A DNA stretch of 64,000 bases from Flavobacteriaceae bacterium PS02337 (GCA_029959285.1 JASCOE010000007.1:62001-126000), one strand, 5' to 3'; shown: positions 8,361 to 17,868, numbered from the stretch's first letter. Notes: a model not told the origin generated them from the letters alone. Made by a program: numbers and translations.

Positions 8361-10304
8361 ATGGCAAAACCACTAAAAATTCTCATTGTTGAAGATCAAT
8401 TTGTAGAAGCAAATCATTTGCGTTTAATGCTCAAAAAAGCAGGACATTCCGTAATCGGAATGGCGCGTTCTGTACCAGATGCTAAATACTATATTGCTCA
8501 AGAAAGACCAGAATTGGTTCTTTTGGATATTTTCCTTTCGGGGAAGGAAACCGGAATTGATCTTGCCGAAATACTGAAAGAAGACAATATTCCTTTTATT
8601 TATCTTTCTGCAAATTCTAATGAAGAAGTGCTCAATAAAGCAAAACTGACACATCCGTACGGATTTTTAGTGAAACCTTTTAGAGAAAAAGATTTGTTGG
8701 TTACCATTGAAATCGCCGAATATCATCAGGAACACGGCATTGAATCTTCGATTAGAAAAGAACTTTTATTTCAGAAACAACTCAAAACAATTGTCAAAAA
8801 AAGCGGTACTTGGGATGATCGGGTTTTAAATATTGTGACTTCCTTACAATCTCTTATTTCTTTTGATCTCGTAATGGCTATTTTTTATATCGATGGAAAA
8901 TTATCCAATCAAGTTTTAGGATATGCGAGAACTGGTTTATGCGAATATCAAAAAATTGGAATCGAGGAATTGCAAAACATAACCGCTTTAAAGGAATCTG
9001 AAATTAATGATTTACGAAATAAAAGCAAAGTAGAAACAGAAGCTACTTTCTATAACGATAAGGATTTTATAAAAATTTGCGATAAAACGCCAATCAAAAA
9101 AATGATTGCAAATTCGATGAATATGAAATCGAATTTAATGCTGCCAGTTCCGTTATCGCTTCACGAAAATGGCGGACTTTATTTGTCTTTTTTTAGCAGA
9201 CAGCCCAATAATTACAACAAAAATCATCTGACATTGTGCGAAAGATTGCAGCAACCCTTAATTTATGCGATTGAAAACTTAGTAAGCGCTGATAAAAAAT
9301 TAGATCAAAAAAATACAGTTCCTAGCAATACTTCCAAAAATGTAAAAATAGAAGGTTTTGAATCTATTGTTGGTAAAAGTCCGATTTTGCTCAAATTATT
9401 CGATCATATTATACAAGTTGCTCCCGCTGATACAACCGTTTTAATTACAGGCGAAAGCGGTACCGGAAAAGAAAGTATAGCAAACAGTATTCAGCAATTA
9501 TCTAATAGAAAATCGCAACCCTTTGTAAAAATCAACTGTTCGGCTTTGCCACCAAGTCTTATCGAATCTGAATTATTTGGACACGAAAAAGGCTCATTTA
9601 CAGGTGCAACCGAAAGACGAATTGGTAAATTTGAACAAGCAAACAACGGAACTTTATTTCTAGACGAAATTGGAGATATGCCTTTAGAAATGCAAGCAAA
9701 ATTGCTTCGAGCAATTCAAGAAAAAGAAATTGAACGTGTTGGCGGAAATCTTCCCATAAAAGTAAACGTCCGCATTATTGCAGCGACAAATTGTAAACTA
9801 GAAAAAGAAGTTGCCGACGGTCGTTTCAGACTTGATTTGTATTATCGTTTAAATGTTTTTCCAATTCAACTCCCGCCTTTAAGAGAACGCAAAGAAGATA
9901 TCGGACTTCTAGCGCGTCATTTTATTGCTGTCTATAGTGCTAAAACGGGAAAAAATGTAACCGAGATTGCCGAAGATGCTTTAAAAAGTCTTTTATCATA
10001 TCAATGGCCTGGAAATATTCGTGAACTGGAAAATCTTATCGAAAGAAGTATTCTTTTGGCGAAAACCGATACGATTGAACATATTCCGCTTCCCGCTTTT
10101 GATGAAACCAAAATCAATAATACGTCTAACGAATGGTTTTTTAAAACCATTCAAGAAAACGAAAGAGAACATATTATCAATGTGTTAGAAAAATGCAACG
10201 GAAGAATCAGAGGCGCCGGCGGAGCGTCAGAAATATTAGGTCTTCCTCCTACTACATTGGCTTCTAGAATGCAGAAATTGGGGATTAAGAGAAGTCATTT
10301 TTAG
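8361..10304 (+). CDS. Response regulator with sigma-54 activator (AAA+) domain
   Basis: 647-residue NtrC-like activator. The N-terminal receiver has an acidic pocket (VEDQ) and phosphorylatable Asp56 (LLDIFLSG), with Lys in LVKPF. A central region around residues 140-310 resembles a GAF domain. The AAA+ domain has Walker [10 protein letters not shown] near 364 and the sigma-54 contact loop as GSFTGA (near 411) instead of the usual GAFTGA. A Fis-like HTH ([18 protein letters not shown]) ends the protein. It should open sigma-54 promoters when phosphorylated by the kinase 14 bases upstream; the -24/-12 site at 2689 is the clearest target in the window. A long inverted repeat begins just after its stop codon. 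Confidence 0.93.
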   Translation: MAKPLKILIVEDQFVEANHLRLMLKKAGHSVIGMARSVPDAKYYIAQERPELVLLDIFLSGKETGIDLAEILKEDNIPFIYLSANSNEEVLNKAKLTHPYGFLVKPFREKDLLVTIEIAEYHQEHGIESSIRKELLFQKQLKTIVKKSGTWDDRVLNIVTSLQSLISFDLVMAIFYIDGKLSNQVLGYARTGLCEYQKIGIEELQNITALKESEINDLRNKSKVETEATFYNDKDFIKICDKTPIKKMIANSMNMKSNLMLPVPLSLHENGGLYLSFFSRQPNNYNKNHLTLCERLQQPLIYAIENLVSADKKLDQKNTVPSNTSKNVKIEGFESIVGKSPILLKLFDHIIQVAPADTTVLITGESGTGKESIANSIQQLSNRKSQPFVKINCSALPPSLIESELFGHEKGSFTGATERRIGKFEQANNGTLFLDEIGDMPLEMQAKLLRAIQEKEIERVGGNLPIKVNVRIIAATNCKLEKEVADGRFRLDLYYRLNVFPIQLPPLRERKEDIGLLARHFIAVYSAKTGKNVTEIAEDALKSLLSYQWPGNIRELENLIERSILLAKTDTIEHIPLPAFDETKINNTSNEWFFKTIQENEREHIINVLEKCNGRIRGAGGASEILGLPPTTLASRMQKLGIKRSHF

Positions 10305-10308
10305 TTAT

Positions 10309-10380
10309 GAGTTATGAATTATGAGTTATTAATTATGAATGTGAATGCTAAAAAAACTCATAACTCATAATTCATAACTC
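10309..10380. repeat. Inverted repeat with 21-bp arms
   Basis: Perfect 21-bp arms at 10309-10329 and 10360-10380, built from repeats of GAGTTATGAATTATGAG, surround a 30-base AT-rich loop. The left arm starts 5 bases after the stop codon of the regulator gene, so it may terminate that transcript. Its composition suggests a dispersed intergenic repeat. Confidence 0.65.
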
Positions 10381-10433
10381 AAAACTTTTTCAAACGATAT
10401 TCAGTCGCTTTTTTTTCGTTTTACGACGAAATA

Positions 10434-10523
10434 TAGTTTGGCATAATTATCCTTAAAAACATAAATACCTAAAAATCAACATCTTAATAAAAAGGTTCGA
10501 TTTTAGTCTGTAGTTTGGCATAA
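10434..10523 (+). promoter_or_regulatory. Two copies of TAGTTTGGCATAA upstream of an alpha/beta hydrolase
   Basis: The 13-mer TAGTTTGGCATAA occurs at 10434-10446 and again at 10511-10523. It contains TTGGCAT, the -24 half of a sigma-54 promoter, but neither copy has a good TTGC-like -12 element at the correct distance. They may be degenerate sigma-54 sites or a separate activator motif for the gene at 10541. Confidence 0.35.
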
Positions 10524-10540
10524 CATTAAAACAATGTATT

Positions 10541-11329
10541 ATGCTAACTGAAAACCCTACTACGATTCTTTTCATTACGGGCGCTTTTGTCAGTAATAAA
10601 TGTTGGGATGAGTGGAAAGTCTTTTTTGAGAGTAAAGGCTTTAAAACTCTAGCTCCAGCATGGCCTTTTAAAGACGCTCCGGCGAGTGTTTTACGCGATC
10701 GTCATCCAGATCCACAAATTGCGGGACTGCGATTAACGCATCTTATAGAACACTTTGAAAATATCGCTAAAAATCTGCCTCAAAAACCCATTATAATTGG
10801 GCATTCTATTGGCGGATTAACAGCTCAGATTCTCTTGCAGCGAAATTTAGCATCGGCTGCTATTGCGATACATTCTGTTCCGCCTCAAGGAATTATGACT
10901 TTTAAATTTTCGTTTTTAAAAGCTGGCTGGGGACCGCTTGGCTTTTTTACTTCTACAAAAGCCACTTTCTTGATGAGTTTTCCGCAATGGCAATATGCTT
11001 TTACAAACGGAATGCCCGAAGAATGGCAAGATAAAGCGTATTGCGATTCTGTAATTCCAGAATCGAAATTAATTGTTCGTGACACCATAACTTCTGTTGC
11101 AAAAGTAGATTTTCACGCTCCGCATAATCCATTATTATTAATTGCAGGATCTACAGATCACACTATTCCCGAATCGCTCAATTATACGAATTACAAAAAA
11201 TATACAGACAAAAACTCCATTACCGATTTCAAGGTTTTTCCAAATCGAAATCACTTTGTATTGAATCAGCCTGGATGGCAGGAAATTGCAGTTTACATAC
11301 AAGATTGGATTGCAAAATTGCCCGCTTAA
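10541..11329 (+). CDS. Alpha/beta hydrolase, paralogue of the enzyme at 5156
   Basis: A 262-residue cytoplasmic alpha/beta hydrolase with the nucleophile elbow GHSIGG (Ser89) and a catalytic His in FPNRNHFVLN near the C-terminus; SGSTDHTIPE-like sequence supplies the acid region. It shares the overall pattern of the protein at 5156-5926, including W-x-EW and the HPD/HPDP segment, which indicates gene duplication inside this locus. It is 48 bases ahead of another hydrolase gene. Function within the family (esterase, lactonase or non-haem haloperoxidase-like) cannot be decided. Confidence 0.87.
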   Translation: MLTENPTTILFITGAFVSNKCWDEWKVFFESKGFKTLAPAWPFKDAPASVLRDRHPDPQIAGLRLTHLIEHFENIAKNLPQKPIIIGHSIGGLTAQILLQRNLASAAIAIHSVPPQGIMTFKFSFLKAGWGPLGFFTSTKATFLMSFPQWQYAFTNGMPEEWQDKAYCDSVIPESKLIVRDTITSVAKVDFHAPHNPLLLIAGSTDHTIPESLNYTNYKKYTDKNSITDFKVFPNRNHFVLNQPGWQEIAVYIQDWIAKLPA

Positions 11330-11377
11330 AAATTTATAATAACCAATTATTTTATTAACTATTTCAAATTTTAAATT

Positions 11378-12403
11378 ATGAAAACGTATTCATTAAACAC
11401 CGCTTTTTTAAACTTTAAAAGTAAAACAACCCAGCTTTTTGTTTTGGGACTTTTAATATTGACATTCATTTCTTGTAATAAAAAAACAGAAGAAACTCCT
11501 GCCGCAGAAGCAAAACCTGCAACTACAGAAACAGCAGAAACGGCGGCGGCAGTTCCGGCAAATCCGCCAGCAAATTTCAAACATGCAACGGCAACTGTAA
11601 ACGGAATCAAAATTCACTACGTTATTGGCGGACAAGGCGATCCGTTGGTTTTAGTTCATGGCTTCGGTCAAAACTGGTACATGTGGAATCGTTTATTACC
11701 AGAACTTTCTAAACATTTTACCGTAATCGCTCCCGATTTAAGAGGCGTTGGCGAATCTGACAAACCAGAAAGTGGTTACGACAAAAAAACGATGGCATCA
11801 GATATTCACGAATTGGTGAATCAGCTTGGGTATAAAAAAATCAATTTAGCTGGACACGACATCGGATTGATGGTGGCATATGCTTACGCGGCACAATATG
11901 GAGACAGCGTAAACAAAGTTGCGCTTATGGACGCGCTTTTACCTGGAGTTGAGCCAGTTTGGTCTAATGTAAAAGCATCTGCTTGGTGGTTTGGTTTCTT
12001 CGGATGGCCTGCTTCTGGAGACATTGTAAAAGGAAAAGAAAAAGAATTCTTGACTAATTTCTGGCCTGTTGTCGGACACGTTAAAGATCCGTTTACACCA
12101 GAAGAAACGACAGAATTTATTAGAGCTTATGCTGTAGAAGGCGGAACAACTGCTGCTTTTAAATGGTTTGGTGCTTTCGACCAAGACGGAAAAGACAACG
12201 TAATTTTTATGAAGAAAAAACTAAAAATGCCATTATTAGCAATGGGCGGAGAGTATTTCGCAGCCGCTTTCTTAAAAGATCATTCCAAATTGGTTGCAGA
12301 AAACGTTTCTGAATCTAAAATTGCTGGTTCTGGACATTGGTTGGTACAAGAAAATACAGCACAAGTACAAAAAGATTTACTAGCCTTTTTTCTGGCTAAA
12401 TAA
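11378..12403 (+). CDS. Lipoprotein alpha/beta hydrolase with Asp nucleophile (epoxide hydrolase / dehalogenase-like)
   Basis: 341 residues. A lipobox (TFISC, Cys33) shows membrane anchoring, and an Ala/Glu/Pro-rich linker leads to the hydrolase at about residue 65. The core has HGFGQNWYMW for the oxyanion hole, RGVGESDKP and the elbow GHDIG, in which the nucleophile position is Asp161 rather than Ser. An Asp nucleophile is typical of epoxide hydrolases and haloalkane or fluoroacetate dehalogenases. The catalytic His is in SGHWLVQE. The gene is 8 bases ahead of an amidohydrolase. The chemistry is inferred from the elbow; the substrate is not known. Confidence 0.88.
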   Translation: MKTYSLNTAFLNFKSKTTQLFVLGLLILTFISCNKKTEETPAAEAKPATTETAETAAAVPANPPANFKHATATVNGIKIHYVIGGQGDPLVLVHGFGQNWYMWNRLLPELSKHFTVIAPDLRGVGESDKPESGYDKKTMASDIHELVNQLGYKKINLAGHDIGLMVAYAYAAQYGDSVNKVALMDALLPGVEPVWSNVKASAWWFGFFGWPASGDIVKGKEKEFLTNFWPVVGHVKDPFTPEETTEFIRAYAVEGGTTAAFKWFGAFDQDGKDNVIFMKKKLKMPLLAMGGEYFAAAFLKDHSKLVAENVSESKIAGSGHWLVQENTAQVQKDLLAFFLAK

Positions 12404-12411
12404 TAAATGTC

Positions 12412-14175
12412 ATGAAAAAATTATTATTAATTCTATTGCTTTCTGCGGGCTTGTTTTCTCAAGCCCAGCAAAAAGCTGATCTGATTATTTACAACGGAAA
12501 AATTGCAACGATGCAGAAACAAAACGAATTTGTGCAAGCAATTGCAATGAAAGATGGAATTATTATGGACATTGGAACAGAGAAAAACATTCTTTCTTCT
12601 TATAAATCTTCAGAAACAAAATTGATTGATGCTAAAGGAAAAACGGTAATTCCAGGTCTAAATGACAGTCATATGCATGTGATTCGTGAAGGTTTAAATT
12701 ACAATTCAGAATTGCGTTGGGACGGTGTAAAAACCTTAAAACGTGCGATGGAAATGCTGAAAGAACAAGCGGCAAGAACTCCAGACGGTGTTTGGATTAA
12801 AGTAATTGGAGGTTGGAACGAATTTCAGTTTGAAGAAAAAAGACAGCCTACAATTGATGAAATCAACGCTGCAGTTCCTGATAAACCTGTTTTCATCACT
12901 TATTTATATGGAAAAGCTTTTCTAAACAAAAAAGGCATTGAAGTTTTGAAATATACAAAAGACACAAAATACGAAGGAAGTCTTTTAGAACAAGATGCAA
13001 ACGGAAATTTAACGGGGTTGATGTATGCAAAAGAAACGCCAAAAGCGATTTATACCACTTTAGGATTAACAACAAAATTGAGTCCAGAAGAGCGAATCAA
13101 CAGTTCGATACAGTTTAATCGTGAACTCAATCGTTTCGGATTGACAAGTGTAATTGATGCCGCCGGAGGAAGCCAAAATTTTCCTGCTGATTATGTGACT
13201 TCGCTTGAATTGGCAAAACAGAATAAACTGAGCCTTAGAATTTCTTATTATCTATTTGCACAACAAAAAGGCAAAGAATTACAAGATTATGAAAAATGGG
13301 TTTCGACAACGCAAATCAATAAAAATGACAATTTAATCGTTCCAAACGGTTATGTTGAAGAAGGCGCTGGCGAAAATATTGTCGCTTCTGCAGCAGATTT
13401 TGAGAATTTCCTGGAACCGAGAATTGTTTTATCTGATGAAATGGAAAAAGATTTGGAACCGATTATCAGATTATTGGCTAAAAATAAATGGCCTTTTAGA
13501 CTTCACGCCACTTACGGCGAATCGATTGATAGAATGCTGAATGTTTTTGAGAAAGTAAACAAGGAAATTCCGTTTAACGGATTGCGTTGGTTTTTTGACC
13601 ATGCCGAAACGATTACGCCATCAGAATTGGAACGTGTTAAAAAATTGGGCGGTGGAATTGCGGTTCAATTCAGAATGTATTATCAAGGGGAATTGTATAA
13701 CAAACTTTACGGTGCGCCAAAAACACAATTGCCTCCGATTAAGAAAATGTTAGAATTAGGAATCCCTGTCGGAATGGGAACTGATGCTACACGAATTTCT
13801 ACTTATAATCCGTGGATGTCATTGCATTGGCTTTTGACTGGAAAAACTATTGGAGGTTTGCAGTTCTGGCCAAAAGATCAGGTTTTAGACAAATTTACAG
13901 CTTTGCAATTGTATACTTCTGGAAGTGCTTGGTTTTCTGGCGAAGAGAAAGAGAAAGGAAAATTAGTTAAAGGAATGTATGCGGATATGGCGATTTTATC
14001 TGATGATTATTTTGCTTTGAAAGCAGATGATATTAAAAAAATCGAATCGGTTTTGACGATTGTAAATGGTAAAATTGTTTACGCTTCCGCGGAATATAAA
14101 GCTTTGAATCCAGAAATTCCTGCTGTAATTCCGGATTGGTCTCCTGTAAAATATTTTGGAGGTTATCAGAGATAA
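12412..14175 (+). CDS. Exported amidohydrolase family protein (YtcJ-like)
   Basis: 587-residue metal-dependent hydrolase of the YtcJ/AepA-like group of amidohydrolases. A signal peptide (to FSQAQ, about residue 19) is followed by the beta-sandwich entry KADLIIYNGKIATM, the metal motif NDSHMH (HxH), later His residues in HATYGES and FDHAET, and the catalytic Asp in GMGTDATR. A second sandwich segment (ADMAILSDD) closes the protein, as usual. It would cleave amide or cyclic amide bonds in the periplasm. It directly follows the lipoprotein hydrolase and is probably in the same transcript. Substrate unknown. Confidence 0.9.
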   Translation: MKKLLLILLLSAGLFSQAQQKADLIIYNGKIATMQKQNEFVQAIAMKDGIIMDIGTEKNILSSYKSSETKLIDAKGKTVIPGLNDSHMHVIREGLNYNSELRWDGVKTLKRAMEMLKEQAARTPDGVWIKVIGGWNEFQFEEKRQPTIDEINAAVPDKPVFITYLYGKAFLNKKGIEVLKYTKDTKYEGSLLEQDANGNLTGLMYAKETPKAIYTTLGLTTKLSPEERINSSIQFNRELNRFGLTSVIDAAGGSQNFPADYVTSLELAKQNKLSLRISYYLFAQQKGKELQDYEKWVSTTQINKNDNLIVPNGYVEEGAGENIVASAADFENFLEPRIVLSDEMEKDLEPIIRLLAKNKWPFRLHATYGESIDRMLNVFEKVNKEIPFNGLRWFFDHAETITPSELERVKKLGGGIAVQFRMYYQGELYNKLYGAPKTQLPPIKKMLELGIPVGMGTDATRISTYNPWMSLHWLLTGKTIGGLQFWPKDQVLDKFTALQLYTSGSAWFSGEEKEKGKLVKGMYADMAILSDDYFALKADDIKKIESVLTIVNGKIVYASAEYKALNPEIPAVIPDWSPVKYFGGYQR

Positions 14176-14181
14176 AATTTC

Positions 14182-14236
14182 AATGGCAAAATTCAATATC
14201 AATGGCAATTGTAATGGCAAAATTCAATTTCAATGG
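14182..14236. repeat. Short direct repeat, 31-bp spacing
   Basis: A 24-base unit starting AATGGCAAAATTCAAT occurs at 14182-14205 and 14213-14236 with one mismatch. It lies just after the amidohydrolase stop codon in a non-coding stretch. Confidence 0.6.
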
Positions 14237-14306
14237 AAATGTAAATAATATTCAAATTGATATTGATATTGAATAAATCACAACAAAAAAGCGATTTGTC
14301 TCCCTT

Positions 14307-14375
14307 TAGCCCTGATCGAAGCGGTATCCTTTGCTTTTTTTCTTTAAAAAAGCAAAGATATAGCGGAGAGCAGGA
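14307..14375 (-). repeat. 69-bp dispersed inverted-repeat element, copy 1
   Basis: This imperfectly palindromic 69-base element matches, in opposite orientation, the 69-base element at 38520-38588. Both have the ends TCCTGCTnTCCGCT and ATCAGGGCTA and a variable A/T-rich centre. Equal length, separate loci and intergenic position mark it as a dispersed REP-like repeat. Confidence 0.75.
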
Positions 14376-14448
14376 ACCATGAATCCAAAAATGCCAAATG
14401 CCTTTGCTTCTAAAAAAAAAATTAAACATTGACAAAAAATATTCAAAA

Positions 14449-15471
14449 ATGAAAAATTATAAATCCATATTAATTACAGTGCTTTTTGCTGTCGTTTTTC
14501 TTTCGGCGCAAAATACGTATGCACAATTTCCGATGCCGCCAGAAGTTCCAATTTGGGATGCGAATAAAGTGACTTTGCAGTTGCATAAAATCTCTGAGAA
14601 TGTGTACGCGGTTTCGCCATCGACTACGGAAACAGAAACTACAAAAGGGATTCCGCAGGCGACTTCGGCGGGATTTATTGTTGGAGATAAAGGTGTTTTG
14701 CTTATCGAAACGATGTTGAGCAAAAGATTATACGATCAATTGTATAAATTGATTCGATCTGTTACGCCAAAACCTATTGTTTATGCAGTAAATACGAGCG
14801 ATCACGGAGATCATTGTTTTGGAAATTATTTGCTTCCAAAGGAAACTATTTTGATACAAAACGAATTCTGCAAAGAAAATCTCGCTAAGAATTATGAAGG
14901 AATCAAACAATTTATGATCATGCTTTTTGGAAAAGATCGCGGGATTGAACAAAGTGTGTATCGTCCCGCAGATCTTACAATTGCCTTAAATCAAAGTTTG
15001 AAAATTGATATGGGCGGCGGAAAAATTGTAGAAATTATCAATACGGGAACGGCGCAATCTCCAGCTGATTTGTTTGTTTTTTTGAAAGATTCAGACAAAA
15101 ATGTGCTTTGGGCAGGAAATCCATTTATTGCTGAAAGTCCGACGATTCCTTGGTTATTTGACGGTTATTTTTTAGAACCGGTTCGCAATCTTCAAAAAAT
15201 TTATGACATGATTGGCGAAAATGACGTTGTTGTTCCTGGACATGGTAGAATTACCAATAAAAAGGGAATAAAATATACGATTGATTATGTAAATGCTTTG
15301 AAAAAAAATGTGGAAGATGCGGTTAAAAAAGGCGAAACTTTAGAACAAGTGAAAGCTTCGGTAACGATGAAAGAATTTGATAAAGGTTATGTTCTTTTTA
15401 ACTGGTTGCATTACAATTTCAACATTCCAAACGCTTACAACGATATTAAGAAAAACAGTTTAGGCAAATAG
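14449..15471 (+). CDS. Exported MBL-fold protein with degenerate metal site
   Basis: 340 residues from the ATG at 14449; the upstream in-frame ATG at 14398 would bury the signal peptide (MKNYKSILITVLFAVVFLSAQ), so it was not used. The fold matches the metallo-beta-lactamase superfamily, but the first motif reads S-D-H-G-D-H (Ser117 to His122) in place of HxHxDH. The later motifs read TAQSPAD where H-T-P-G-D is usual and WAGNPF where a GD is usual; a final GHGRI is kept. Thus three expected metal ligands are changed. It precedes the outer-membrane barrel by 2 bases. It may use one metal, act on a different bond, or bind rather than cleave. Confidence 0.85.
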   Translation: MKNYKSILITVLFAVVFLSAQNTYAQFPMPPEVPIWDANKVTLQLHKISENVYAVSPSTTETETTKGIPQATSAGFIVGDKGVLLIETMLSKRLYDQLYKLIRSVTPKPIVYAVNTSDHGDHCFGNYLLPKETILIQNEFCKENLAKNYEGIKQFMIMLFGKDRGIEQSVYRPADLTIALNQSLKIDMGGGKIVEIINTGTAQSPADLFVFLKDSDKNVLWAGNPFIAESPTIPWLFDGYFLEPVRNLQKIYDMIGENDVVVPGHGRITNKKGIKYTIDYVNALKKNVEDAVKKGETLEQVKASVTMKEFDKGYVLFNWLHYNFNIPNAYNDIKKNSLGK

Positions 15472-15473
15472 CC

Positions 15474-16838
15474 ATGAAAAAAATAATCCTACTATTTCTG
15501 ATTTGTATACAGCTTCAAGCGCAATCTTATCCTGATTTTAAGGCAACGCGTTTTGATGAAAATTACAGCGTTTTAAAAAATGATACTGCAAAAAACTGGT
15601 ACAAATCTCTTAAGTACCTGCCTCTCTCCTCCTCGGGGGAAACTTATCTAAGTTTTGGAGGAGAGATTCGGTATCAATATTTCTACGCTAAAAATGAAAA
15701 ATGGGGCGATGATCCAGTCGATAACGACGGTTACATTTTAAACCGACTTTTGCTTCACGCCGATTTTCATTCGAGCAAATATTTTAGAGCTTTCATTCAG
15801 CTTCAAAGCAGTAATGCGAATGGCAGAATTGATCCGAGTCCGGTTGATAGTAATCCGCTTGAAGTACATCAGGGATTTATTGACATTAATGTGCTTTCAG
15901 AAAAAAACAAGCAATTGATTTTTAGAGCAGGAAGACAGGAATTAAGTTACGGTTCGCAGCGTTTGGTTGCGCTTCGCGACGGTCCAAATAATCGTCAGTC
16001 TTTTGATGGTGCGAAAGCTATTTTGGGTATTGATAATTTTCGTGCTGATTTATTTTACACGCATTATGTAATTGCGCAAGACGGCATTTTCGATGATTAT
16101 ACGAACCAAAAAAGAGAATTCTGGGGAAGCTATTTTGTCATTAATAAAATTCCAGCAATCAAAAATATTGATGTTTATTATTTAGGTTATAAAAGAGCGA
16201 ACGCCAATTTTGACGACGCCAGCGGAAAAGAATTACGCCATTCTGTTGGAACACGAATTTGGGGAAAATACGACGATTGGCGTTATGATGCTGAAGCTGT
16301 TTACCAATTTGGAAATGTTGCTTCTAAAGACATTAAAGCTTGGACTGTTTCATTGAATACTGGTTATCAATTTTCGTCTGTAATCTTAAAACCCGAATTT
16401 GGATTTAAAGTCGAATTAATCAGTGGTGATAAAACCAATGGCGATAATGAGTTAAATACTTTTAATCCGCTGTTTCCTAGAGGCGCTTATTTCGGATTGG
16501 CTTCTGTTATTGGGCCTTCCAATTTAGTTGATTTTCATCCTTCACTTAGTTTTGAACTAGCAAAAAATATCGATTGGGTTATTGATTATGATATGTTTTG
16601 GAGATACAGCAATCAAGATGGAATTTATGGTCCAAACACGATTATGATTTATCCAGGGAATGCTACAATCGCAAAAGAAATTGGCAAACAATTGGAAAGC
16701 GAAATTATCTACACGCCGAACCAATATTTGTATTTCCGTGTAGAAGCTACTTGGTTTAAAGCAGGAGATTTTCTAAAAGCGGCAGGAACTGGTAAGAATA
16801 TGTTTTTTACTGGAATTACGATGCAGATTAAATTTTAA
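15474..16838 (+). CDS. Alginate-export family outer-membrane beta-barrel
   Basis: 454-residue barrel protein related to the alginate export (AlgE-like) family. It has a signal peptide (to LQAQ), an early GGEIRYQYFY strand, the family-typical segment FRAFIQLQSSNANGR, GRQELSYGSQRLVALRDGPN, and alternating aromatic strands to a C-terminal QIKF ending in Phe. It is a passive outer-membrane pore. It starts 2 bases after the MBL gene and lies 15 bases before a deacetylase, so its cargo is probably the substrate or product of these enzymes, not alginate, for which no genes are seen. Confidence 0.88.
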   Translation: MKKIILLFLICIQLQAQSYPDFKATRFDENYSVLKNDTAKNWYKSLKYLPLSSSGETYLSFGGEIRYQYFYAKNEKWGDDPVDNDGYILNRLLLHADFHSSKYFRAFIQLQSSNANGRIDPSPVDSNPLEVHQGFIDINVLSEKNKQLIFRAGRQELSYGSQRLVALRDGPNNRQSFDGAKAILGIDNFRADLFYTHYVIAQDGIFDDYTNQKREFWGSYFVINKIPAIKNIDVYYLGYKRANANFDDASGKELRHSVGTRIWGKYDDWRYDAEAVYQFGNVASKDIKAWTVSLNTGYQFSSVILKPEFGFKVELISGDKTNGDNELNTFNPLFPRGAYFGLASVIGPSNLVDFHPSLSFELAKNIDWVIDYDMFWRYSNQDGIYGPNTIMIYPGNATIAKEIGKQLESEIIYTPNQYLYFRVEATWFKAGDFLKAAGTGKNMFFTGITMQIKF

Positions 16839-16853
16839 TTCAAATTTAAAACA

Positions 16854-17804
16854 ATGACAACAAGAAGAAATTTCATAAAAATGACTGGTCTGACAGGCGC
16901 TGCGGTGATGGCAAATCCTGTTGAAATATTTTCAAATCCGATCGAAAAAGAAAAAGTAACTCCAGAAACACCAAATAAATGGTTAGATGGTTCACGTTTA
17001 GTGGTTTCGGTTTCGATGCAGTTTGAAGCTGGCGGACAACCCGAAAATGCAGAAAGTCCATTTCCGCAAAACATGCAGAAAGGTTATGTCGATCTTCCTG
17101 CCGAAACATGGTATCAATACGGATATAAAGAAGGAATTCCGAGAATGCTCGACAATTGGGACAAACACGGAATCAAAGTTACCTCACATATGGTTGGATC
17201 GGCAGTTTTGCAAAATCCGCAATTGGCAAAAGAAATTGTCCAACGCGGGCACGAAGCAGCGGCACACGGTATGAACTGGAGTTCGCAATACGCCATGTCT
17301 TACGAAGAAGAAAAAACATTTATTAAAGCTGGCGCCGATGCTGTAAAAAGCGTTACCGGATTTACTCCCGTTGGTTACAACGCCAATTGGCTAAGACGCG
17401 GACAAAATACGATTAAGATTCTTCAAGAATTGGGTTTTACGTATCATATCGACGATTTAAGTCGAGATGAACCTTTTATCATTCAAGCCAATAAAAAAGA
17501 TTTTGTGGTTGTGCCTTACACGATTCGCTGCAATGATATTGTTTTGATTGAAGGAAAAAACTTTTCATCTGACCAATTTTTAAATCAAGTAAAAGCAGAA
17601 TTCGATCAACTTTATGCCGAAAGCGAATTCAAACGCAGACAAATGTCTATCAGTTTTCATGACAGAATTGGCGGAACTCCGCAAATGGTTAAAACTACTT
17701 CTGATTTATTAGATTATATGAAAAAACATGCTGGTGTCACTTTCAAAAGAAAAGATGAAATTGCAAAAATGACACTTCAAGATAAAACGTCTATTCGCGA
17801 ATAA
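16854..17804 (+). CDS. Tat-exported polysaccharide deacetylase-like protein (PuuE/HP0310 type)
   Basis: 316 residues. The N-terminus TTRRNFIKMTGLTGAAVM is a twin-arginine signal. The body matches the NodB-fold subgroup that includes PuuE allantoinase and HP0310: the strand VVSVSMQFEAGG, the segment RGHEAAAHGMNWSS with the metal His, and GYNANWLRRG. The start strand lacks the TFDDG of classic deacetylases, as in that subgroup. It could act on a C-N bond of a small molecule rather than on a polysaccharide, which would suit the neighbouring amidohydrolase. It is the last gene of the run and is followed by a strong terminator. Confidence 0.85.
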   Translation: MTTRRNFIKMTGLTGAAVMANPVEIFSNPIEKEKVTPETPNKWLDGSRLVVSVSMQFEAGGQPENAESPFPQNMQKGYVDLPAETWYQYGYKEGIPRMLDNWDKHGIKVTSHMVGSAVLQNPQLAKEIVQRGHEAAAHGMNWSSQYAMSYEEEKTFIKAGADAVKSVTGFTPVGYNANWLRRGQNTIKILQELGFTYHIDDLSRDEPFIIQANKKDFVVVPYTIRCNDIVLIEGKNFSSDQFLNQVKAEFDQLYAESEFKRRQMSISFHDRIGGTPQMVKTTSDLLDYMKKHAGVTFKRKDEIAKMTLQDKTSIRE

Positions 17805-17832
17805 ATTAAAGTTGAAAATATACAAGATATTA

Positions 17833-17868
17833 TGCCTTAGAAAAATATATTTCTAAGGCATTTTTTTT
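17833..17868 (+). terminator. Rho-independent terminator
   Basis: An 11-bp perfect stem (TGCCTTAGAAA / TTTCTAAGGCA) with a 6-base loop and eight T follows the deacetylase-like gene. Confidence 0.88.
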
